From: SZAS-7 sp964514655
Lineage (GTDB): Bacteria; Chlamydiota; Chlamydiia; Chlamydiales; FEN-1388
DNA: 38,265 nucleotides
Direction: 5' to 3'
Assembly (NCBI GenBank): GCA_964514655.1
Contig: CAZEQY010000023.1
Coordinates: 1-38,265, forward strand
The first letter of the stretch is position 1; every line of letters starts with the position of its first letter. The notes below the pieces were generated by a model. The model ran no database searches. It was not told where the DNA came from and was given only the letters and a program-made list of their open reading frames with translations. The position numbers and the translations under genes are program-made. Below, piece after piece: positions 32,507-38,265 of this stretch.

Positions 32507-33235
32507 TTAGAGTGAAAAGTGCTCGCCGAAGTAGGTGTGGCGAGCATGTTCGTTAGTGACAAGCTCTTCGACAGTTCCTGAGAGGAGGACCTTGCCGTCG
32601 CTTACCAGGTAGCTTCTATCTACAACGGAGAAGATTTCTCGTGCGTTGTGGTCGGTGATCAGGATGCCGATGTTTTTCTTGGCAAGGATCTTGACGATCT
32701 GCTTTACCTCTTGGATGGCAATGGGGTCGATGTTTGCAAAAGGCTCATCAAGCATAAGGAGCGTTGGGTTTGTGACGAGCGCTCGCGTAATTTCAAGACG
32801 GCGCCTCTCACCTCCTGACAAGGTATTTGCCTTTTTCTTTGCAAGGTCTTGTATGTGAAGCTCTCCTAAAAGCTCTTCTAGGCGCATTTGACGCTCTTCA
32901 GCCGTAAGAGAAAGCGTCTCAAGTATACACATGATGTTATCTTCAACAGAAAGCTCGCGAAAGACAGATGGTTCCTGCGCTAAATAGCCAAGGCCCATGC
33001 GGGCGCGCTTGTCGATAGGATATTTAGTAATGTTTACGTCGTTAAAAAGCACCTCGCCGCTATCTGGACGGATAAGGCCTATGATCATATAAAAGGCTGT
33101 AGTTTTGCCGGCGCCGTTTGGACCTAAAAGGCCGACGATCTCGCCTGGAGCTACACGTAGCGATAGGCCATTGACGACAACCCTTCCAGAATATGCCTTT
33201 ACAAGATTTTCAACGATTAGCCCAGATGCTGTCAT
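32507..33235 (-). CDS. lptB: LPS export ABC transporter ATPase
   Basis: A 242-residue ABC ATPase of the LptB group, which powers extraction of lipopolysaccharide from the inner membrane. Walker A is GPNGAGKT (38-45), the signature LSGGERRRLEI, and Walker B LLMLDEPFANIDP, followed by the switch His in ITDHNAREI. LptB proteins characteristically have this PFANIDP variant. It is the last gene of the kdsA-lptC-lptA-lptB run (12-nt gap after lptA). LptF/G partners are not in the window. Confidence 0.95.
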   Translation of the reverse strand: MTASGLIVENLVKAYSGRVVVNGLSLRVAPGEIVGLLGPNGAGKTTAFYMIIGLIRPDSGEVLFNDVNITKYPIDKRARMGLGYLAQEPSVFRELSVEDNIMCILETLSLTAEERQMRLEELLGELHIQDLAKKKANTLSGGERRRLEITRALVTNPTLLMLDEPFANIDPIAIQEVKQIVKILAKKNIGILITDHNAREIFSVVDRSYLVSDGKVLLSGTVEELVTNEHARHTYFGEHFSL

Positions 33236-33247
33236 ACGCTATTATCC

Positions 33248-33748
33248 TTACTTTCCAACTTGGTATTCAATATTTACGGCACCTTCTGCCTGAATGTCCT
33301 GAATGACGTAGCTTGACTTATCGCCCTCTTCTTTTTTCATGACAACTCGCATGGCGCGGCTCATAGTCTTTACAGGTACAGCATTACCCTCTTCTTCAAC
33401 ACGCGTGATGTAGACCACTTTTTGCGGTGCGTTGGCAGTAAATACTCCTTCTAATGTCTTGCAGTCGATGTCAGCATCATCAGAAGTTAAAATACTGCCA
33501 TCATGAAGCGTCACCTCAACAGCACCAGAGAGCATAATCCTATCCGGGTCAAAGCGCTTATCAGACGCAGGCTTCATAAGAAGTACGCCCTTTTCACAGC
33601 GTATGTTGCCAAACTCGTGCTGGATATAGACAGAGCCGGCCATTGAAATTTTTTTGCCATCGTAGTCGGCACTGTTTGCTTCAATGCCAGTTTTGGCAGA
33701 AGCGTAAAGAGGCATAACAAATAACGCACACACTATTAGCAGTCTCAT
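33248..33748 (-). CDS. LptA-like periplasmic LPS carrier
   Basis: A 166-residue secreted protein. The signal peptide (MRLLIVCALFVMPLYASA) is followed by an OstA/LptA-type beta-jellyroll: alternating strands such as EANSADYDGKKISMAGSVYI and EVTLHDGSILTSDDADIDC. LptA forms the periplasmic bridge that carries LPS. Its ATG overlaps the stop of the upstream lptC-like gene by the ATGA arrangement (33745-33748). The sequence is divergent, so the assignment rests on fold pattern and operon position. Confidence 0.82.
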   Translation of the reverse strand: MRLLIVCALFVMPLYASAKTGIEANSADYDGKKISMAGSVYIQHEFGNIRCEKGVLLMKPASDKRFDPDRIMLSGAVEVTLHDGSILTSDDADIDCKTLEGVFTANAPQKVVYITRVEEEGNAVPVKTMSRAMRVVMKKEEGDKSSYVIQDIQAEGAVNIEYQVGK

Positions 33749-34467
33749 ATACCACCCTCTGGAGTGAACTGAACTTTTAAGAATTCGGCACTAAAATTAT
33801 TTTTGTTGTTTTCGCCACTTAGGAAAAAAGACATCTTGCTAGCTTCGCCTACAGCCTCTGGCATTAGCACAAAGGGATTTTCTAACACATCATGGCCATC
33901 TGCACTAAAGGTCCAAAACCGCACATCTGTTGCTAGAAGCTGGCTTGTGTGAAAGTCAAACATCGCTTCCTTTGCTTCAAAGTAGCGAAAATGCTGCTTT
34001 GGTGACAGTATGGATACATCTATAGGTGTTGAAGGCGGCAGCTTATCGCGAAAGGTGAGCTTGCCATCATCGTTGTAGATAACTTCCTTGCCGTCTTTTG
34101 TTACATAATAAAGCTCGTGCTGCATGATGCCTGTTACATCATAAAAAGTCTCCACAACGCGCATATGAGGCTTTTTTGCAACAACGCGGATGTCAGATCG
34201 CGAGGCATTCATATCCACAAGGCGCCTTAGCGGCCCATCTCCAAGATACATAGTTTTAGAGACAATCTCGCGGGTTTGATTGGTAAGCTCGCGCTTTTCC
34301 CTGCGGTGCTCTTTGCGGATTTTTCTGGGGGATGATTCGATAAGGTCATGAAGCTCTTCACCCTTTGACGTAGCAACAACGCTAGACTTTATGGCAAAAA
34401 ACGCCGCAAAGGCCAAAAGCACACTCAGCCAAAAAAAGAAGGGCCATCTATACACAAATCTATTCAT
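33745..34467 (-). CDS. LptC-like inner-membrane protein
   Basis: A 240-residue protein with a single N-terminal membrane span (about residues 8-27), then a basic linker and a beta-rich periplasmic domain (about 95-240), the LptC layout. LptC anchors the LPS bridge at the inner membrane. The length exceeds E. coli LptC (191 residues) and the linker is long. The ATG at 34467 lies 8 nt inside the end of kdsA, which suggests translational coupling. Function is assigned from position between kdsA and the lptA/lptB pair. Confidence 0.75.
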   Translation of the reverse strand: MNRFVYRWPFFFWLSVLLAFAAFFAIKSSVVATSKGEELHDLIESSPRKIRKEHRREKRELTNQTREIVSKTMYLGDGPLRRLVDMNASRSDIRVVAKKPHMRVVETFYDVTGIMQHELYYVTKDGKEVIYNDDGKLTFRDKLPPSTPIDVSILSPKQHFRYFEAKEAMFDFHTSQLLATDVRFWTFSADGHDVLENPFVLMPEAVGEASKMSFFLSGENNKNNFSAEFLKVQFTPEGGI

Positions 34468-35281
34468 GCAGCACAACTTCGCGTATAGCAACAAGCTGCT
34501 TTATAAGCTCATAAAGCTTGTCCATGGGATACACAGAGCCGCTATCGCTCTTTGCATCTGATGGGCTTGGATGCGATTCAACAAAAACAGCCTCACAACC
34601 ACTTGCAACAGCAGCTTTTGCAAGATAGGGAATAAACTCGCGATCGCCCGCTGTTGATGTACCGTTGCCTCCCGGAAGCTGTACAGAGTGCGAGGCATCA
34701 AAAGAAACAGGATAGCCAAAGCGCTGCATAATAGGAATTGCGCGCATATCGCTTACTAAATTGTTATAGCCAAAGCATGTTCCCCGATCGCAAAGAATAA
34801 TCTGGTCGTTGCCTACAGAAACCGCCTTATCAACAACATTACCCATATCGTGAGGTGCTACAAACTGCCCCTTTTTGATATGTAGAGGCTTTTTGCTATT
34901 TGCTGCTGCAAGGATCATATCTGTTTGGCGGCATAAGAAAGCTGGTATCTGCAGCACATCAAGCACCTCTTGAGCGTAGGGAATTTCTTCAGGTGTATGC
35001 ACATCTGAAATTACAGGCACTTTAAAGGTATCTTTCACCTTTTGCAAGATGCGTAAACCCTCATGAAGCCCAGGGCCACGAAAGGAGTTGATGGAAGAGC
35101 GATTTGCCTTATCGTAGGAAGCTTTAAATATAAAGTTAACATTTAATTTTTGCATCATTTCGCAAAGAGTCTCAGCGCACTTTAGCGTATGACTTTCACT
35201 TTCAATGACACACGGACCAGACATTATGGTAAGCGGCTTGCCTTTACCTACATAAAAATTAGCAATTTTTACCTGCTTCAT
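34460..35281 (-). CDS. kdsA: 3-deoxy-8-phosphooctulonate (KDO-8-P) synthase
   Basis: A 273-residue TIM-barrel enzyme that condenses PEP with arabinose-5-phosphate to KDO-8-P for the LPS core. Conserved blocks include SGPCVIESE (21-29), FKASYDKANRSS, KKGQFVAPHDM, CDRGTCFGYNNLVSDMR and FDASHSVQLPGG. Cys24 in GPC is at the position that is Asn in the metal-independent E. coli enzyme, so this should be the metal-dependent class. AAGGAGG lies 7 nt before the ATG at 35281. First gene of the lpt run, divergent from tRNA-Arg. Confidence 0.96.
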   Translation of the reverse strand: MKQVKIANFYVGKGKPLTIMSGPCVIESESHTLKCAETLCEMMQKLNVNFIFKASYDKANRSSINSFRGPGLHEGLRILQKVKDTFKVPVISDVHTPEEIPYAQEVLDVLQIPAFLCRQTDMILAAANSKKPLHIKKGQFVAPHDMGNVVDKAVSVGNDQIILCDRGTCFGYNNLVSDMRAIPIMQRFGYPVSFDASHSVQLPGGNGTSTAGDREFIPYLAKAAVASGCEAVFVESHPSPSDAKSDSGSVYPMDKLYELIKQLVAIREVVLHE

Positions 35282-35378
35282 AGCTCGTCCTCCTTAGATT
35301 GAGAGCCTTATAGCATAATCTAAAAAACGTTAATCTTCTACTAAAAACCAAAATCAGGTATCCTCATATTTTACTTCT

Positions 35379-35451
35379 GGACTGATAGCTCAGTGGATAG
35401 AGCACCCGCCTTCTAAGCGGGTGGTCGTAGGTTCGAATCCTACTCAGTCCG
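35379..35451 (+). tRNA. tRNA-Arg (UCU)
   Basis: A 73-nt cloverleaf. The acceptor GGACTGA pairs with TCAGTCC (35444-35450), the D arm is GCTC/GAGC, the anticodon stem CCCGC/GCGGG with loop CTTCTAA and anticodon TCT at 35412-35414, and the T arm GTAGG-TTCGAAT-CCTAC. The discriminator is G; CCA is not encoded. It reads AGA codons. Confidence 0.97.
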
Positions 35452-35457
35452 TTTCTT

Positions 35458-38025
35458 ATGAGGTTTCTCGTGCTCTTAGGCAACGTATCCCTTACTTACA
35501 AGCCATTTTCCGGCCTCGACAAGGTACTGAAGGCAATACCTGCATCCCTAAGTAATAGAAAACGCTTTGAAAAAATTAATAGCAGTCTTCTTGCCTGCAT
35601 CCAAAAAGAAAAAGAGCCCTGTTTTTTACTGCCTCAGGTTATCGACTTTATCTCCCGGGTAAATCAGCAAAAGCTGCTGCTAGAGCCCTATAGGCTTCTT
35701 GACTTTGAATTTTGGCTAAACCACTACAGCAACCTCTCAGTCCACGAAAATAGGCATATACGTTGCAAGATTGTGGGCAAAAATATTGATAGAAGCGACT
35801 ATCAGCTCTTCTTTCCGATAGGCATGAATAAGACGCTTGCAGGCTCTCACTTTGTTGCTGCACACCTCTCTCCCGATGTTGACACCACGATCGCTTCTTT
35901 TTGGGGCTGGGTAGATGCCTTTGGTGCGCAGGTTGGAAGCGGCACTCACCAGTGGGCACTGCCGGGCCAAATTGCAGATTCTCATATTGCCATGCTCTTT
36001 CAAAAGGCGTTTGGAAGAGAGTTTTTAGAAGTTGTAGCAAGAAAATCTGACACCCTTACCCTTACAGCGTTAGACCTAGTCTCAAACAAAAATGTACTTA
36101 AGCTAAATAGCAAAAGTCGCTTAAGCCATGTCCATGGCGGCAAGGAACTCATTGTAATAGATGATCTTGGCCACTTTGTCGGCGACTGGAGAGCTTCTGA
36201 TGCAGAGCTTGTGCGACACCATGTAACAAGCTTTTATAGCCTTATACGCTGGCTAGAGCACGCTATCTACTACAAGCTTATTAGCGCCTATGCAAAAGAA
36301 AAAGTCACTAAAAAGGATGTACAAGAAGCTCTTGACAGCCTCTTTACAACAAAACTTACCGAATCAGAACCCGCTTTAGAATTTACAGACACACAAAAAA
36401 AGCAGGTAGACACCTTCTTAAAGGCTGTTCTTAAAATAGCTTCCGGAATACGCATCACCTACCGCGACCTTGTGGGGGCTCTTGCAAAGGCAATAGATAT
36501 AACGCTGCCAACAAGTGAGTTTGTACCGGATGCCATATTTACAAAAGATGGCATCCTAAAAGAAGATCGCTCAAAGCTCTTTACCCACCTAGAAAAGCTC
36601 TTTCGATCTGTTGCAGAGGCATCTAGTCACTGCAGGCACTTTCTAGACCGCCTGGATGTACTTTTAGCGATAAAAGACAAGGTGCTTAATATCCCTTCTC
36701 AGTTTATCACGTTAAAAAGTGAAGTCGAAGAAATTCGCACCAAGATGAATACCCTTGAATACCTTACCGTAGTTATTCCTGAAGAGGGTGGCAACTGGTT
36801 TCCCGTGGGTGTTGTCTATGCAAGCGACCTTAAGCGAAAACCGCTTGGCACAGTATCGCTACGCGATTTTTCTAACGAGGGCGAAACCAAAATGGCTTCA
36901 TACCTCGATGTAGTAAGCGTTATCGACCACCACAAAACTGATATAAAGACGCAAGGTGCTTCTACCATCACTATAGGAGATGCACAATCTGCAAACACCA
37001 TCGTAAGTGAACTTGTAGTCACCCTTAACGAGCGATATAGCCACCTTGGCATTAGCCAAGAGGTCATTGACAAAGAAATTAAGACGCTGCAGAAAAAAGC
37101 AAAAACACCAGAAGAACTACGAAAACTAAAGCGCCTTTTAGAACTTGCACTCAACATCCAAAACGATCGCTACATACACCCTGATAGAGAATACTACGAA
37201 TACCTCTTCTTCTTGCACGCAATACTAGATGACACCGACCTATTAACCAAAGTATCCCTAGCTGATCTAGAGGCCGTTAAAACCCTCTTAAACCGTCTAA
37301 AGTCACTTGTTGTTGGCAGGGATGCTGAGATCATCACCTTTACAGACATAAAGCGAGATGAGCATTTTATCGAAAATGCCTCAAGGCGCATCTTGCAAAA
37401 TGAAGACATGTACTCTATCTACGAAACAATCTATGCCCATAAAGAAAAAGAGGTCGAAACAAACCTTACAGCATGCGTACAGGGCAAGCCATCCACAATC
37501 TTTTTGGACACAAAAGTACAAAATGGCTGTGCACGAATAGGCCAGACAAAGCTCTTTAGCACAAATTTTGCTACCTTCTCTAAACATAGAGATGCCCTTC
37601 AGAACCTCTTTTTTAGCCAGGCCCAAAAGATATTTTTGCAATCTCCGCAAATTGACCTGCACATGCAGATGATAACAACCATTGCAACAGCTAGTGAAGT
37701 ATACCACGCAAAGCTAAACAAGTGGCGTCATAAAGACGAGCTGTGGATCTATGTGCCATCGACACAAGGGGCCTTTGAGCACCTTGTAAACTTCCTAAAC
37801 GCCTTTTCAGCAAGCCCACTTATCCAGGCAAACGACCTACAGGTAGAATTTCTTGGCGATAACTACCTAGAACTCGAAGAGATTTTTAGCCAAAATTTTG
37901 CAAAAGCCACCCAAGTAGTAGCAAAAGAAAAAACCCTGCCCATAGCCGTCCTTCGCTACAAAGCGGGCCTGCTCAACTCACGTAAAGCCTTTATTTCGCC
38001 ATACCTTCCCCGTCTAATTGCATAA
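35458..38025 (+). CDS. Large DHH-family phosphoesterase-like protein
   Basis: An 855-residue protein related to the DHH superfamily (inorganic pyrophosphatase, exopolyphosphatase and relatives). Motif I is HLSPDVDTTIASFW (136-149), motif II the DHH triad DHHK (490-493), motif III GDAQSANTIVSELV (about 511-524), and motif IV DDTD near 591. These acidic and His residues form a two-metal phosphoesterase centre. The N-terminal 130 residues, the 340-residue insertion between motifs I and II and the C-terminus are not recognisable; the full length is twice that of usual members. No signal peptide. The ATG at 35458 is 6 nt after the tRNA and lacks a Shine-Dalgarno sequence. The substrate may be polyphosphate, pyrophosphate or a nucleotide. 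Confidence 0.8.
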   Translation: MRFLVLLGNVSLTYKPFSGLDKVLKAIPASLSNRKRFEKINSSLLACIQKEKEPCFLLPQVIDFISRVNQQKLLLEPYRLLDFEFWLNHYSNLSVHENRHIRCKIVGKNIDRSDYQLFFPIGMNKTLAGSHFVAAHLSPDVDTTIASFWGWVDAFGAQVGSGTHQWALPGQIADSHIAMLFQKAFGREFLEVVARKSDTLTLTALDLVSNKNVLKLNSKSRLSHVHGGKELIVIDDLGHFVGDWRASDAELVRHHVTSFYSLIRWLEHAIYYKLISAYAKEKVTKKDVQEALDSLFTTKLTESEPALEFTDTQKKQVDTFLKAVLKIASGIRITYRDLVGALAKAIDITLPTSEFVPDAIFTKDGILKEDRSKLFTHLEKLFRSVAEASSHCRHFLDRLDVLLAIKDKVLNIPSQFITLKSEVEEIRTKMNTLEYLTVVIPEEGGNWFPVGVVYASDLKRKPLGTVSLRDFSNEGETKMASYLDVVSVIDHHKTDIKTQGASTITIGDAQSANTIVSELVVTLNERYSHLGISQEVIDKEIKTLQKKAKTPEELRKLKRLLELALNIQNDRYIHPDREYYEYLFFLHAILDDTDLLTKVSLADLEAVKTLLNRLKSLVVGRDAEIITFTDIKRDEHFIENASRRILQNEDMYSIYETIYAHKEKEVETNLTACVQGKPSTIFLDTKVQNGCARIGQTKLFSTNFATFSKHRDALQNLFFSQAQKIFLQSPQIDLHMQMITTIATASEVYHAKLNKWRHKDELWIYVPSTQGAFEHLVNFLNAFSASPLIQANDLQVEFLGDNYLELEEIFSQNFAKATQVVAKEKTLPIAVLRYKAGLLNSRKAFISPYLPRLIA

Positions 38026-38075
38026 CACGCGCTCCCAAACATTTCTCGTGCCCGCACACGCATGTTAATAAAACA

Positions 38076-38214
38076 GGATAAGCAGGATGGTGCATGAGCA
38101 AAAATTGAAACACAGAGATCACAGAGACGCTTCGCGAAGATACGTTTGTTGTGGAGCGAAGCGTCTCTGTGACTCTGTGTTTCAATTTTTGCTCATGCAC
38201 CATCCTGCCTATCC
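38076..38214. repeat. 139-bp near-perfect palindrome
   Basis: Arms of 60 nt (38076-38135) and 59 nt (38156-38214) match with one mismatch and one indel, around a 20-nt centre. The arms contain AAACACAGAGATCACAGAG and ATGGTGCATGAGC. The gap 38026-38265 holds no gene. The near-identity of the arms suggests a recent insertion or ongoing arm-to-arm correction. The CACAGAG word resembles the GCAGAG arms of elements A and B. Confidence 0.88.
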
Positions 38215-38227
38215 CATACGCATCAGG
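38202..38227 (-). repeat. 26-nt dispersed repeat, copy 2
   Basis: The reverse complement matches 223-248 at 24 of 26 positions (CCTGATGCGTATGGGAT, two differing bases, GCAGGAT). It overlaps the outer end of the right palindrome arm. Confidence 0.6.
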
Positions 38228-38265
38228 CCAACCTCAAATTACAATATATAAGACGTTAACAATTA

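Noticed and set aside
35458..35500. Integration of a mobile element at tRNA-Arg
   Set aside because: No integrase gene or direct repeat of the tRNA 3' end is found in the downstream sequence; the DHH gene looks resident.

Overview
The window looks like chromosomal DNA from an environmental member of the Chlamydiota, or a similar intracellular, genome-reduced lineage. The grounds are: the block tRNA-Arg / kdsA / lptC-like / lptA-like / lptB; pheT followed by a MORN-type lipoprotein gene; a long isoleucyl-tRNA synthetase with an HYGH signature; tRNA and tmRNA genes without an encoded CCA end; a long tmRNA tag; and a CIRCE operator. The phylum call is inference from gene content and remembered gene order (about 0.7); no alignment was run.

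Left part (1-12944): a repeat-bearing left edge, a GT4 glycosyltransferase and a divergent MFS transporter, then a minus-strand run ileS > HAD phosphatase > exported adenylate-kinase-like protein. A ROK-fold kinase, a secreted S46 dipeptidyl-peptidase, a lipase-maturation-factor-like membrane protein, a GNAT acetyltransferase and a secreted protein of unknown function follow. Several convergent neighbours overlap by a few bases, as in a compact genome.

Middle part (12945-21427): tmRNA (ssrA) with a 26-residue tag, a 280-bp hairpin-rich interval bounded by two near-identical terminator hairpins, a PIN-PhoH ATPase, and a CIRCE operator plus a strong sigma70-type promoter ahead of a small SWIM zinc-finger gene. 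Next come a palindromic dispersed repeat, a secreted SH3-domain protein with comM, and a secreted 749-residue beta-helix protein.

Accessory part (21428-27824): a nucleotidyltransferase, a LysR regulator and three large proteins of unknown function, interspersed with palindromic repeats that share modules (21434, 22351, 24687, 26231). It also holds a stray copy of the end of comM. No transposase gene is visible.

Right part (27825-38265): MORN lipoprotein and pheT; two tandem nucleoside-diphosphate kinases, the second with a signal peptide and intact catalytic residues; a second copy of the palindromic repeat; the lptB-lptA-lptC-kdsA operon for lipopolysaccharide; tRNA-Arg(UCU); a large DHH-family phosphoesterase that begins 6 nt after the tRNA; and a 139-bp near-perfect palindrome. 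The right edge carries an inverted copy of a 26-nt repeat also found at the left edge.

The most interesting leads are the exported nucleotide kinases (an NDPK that looks active and an adenylate-kinase-like protein with an altered active site), the heat-shock operator in front of an uncharacterised SWIM gene, and the palindromic repeat families.
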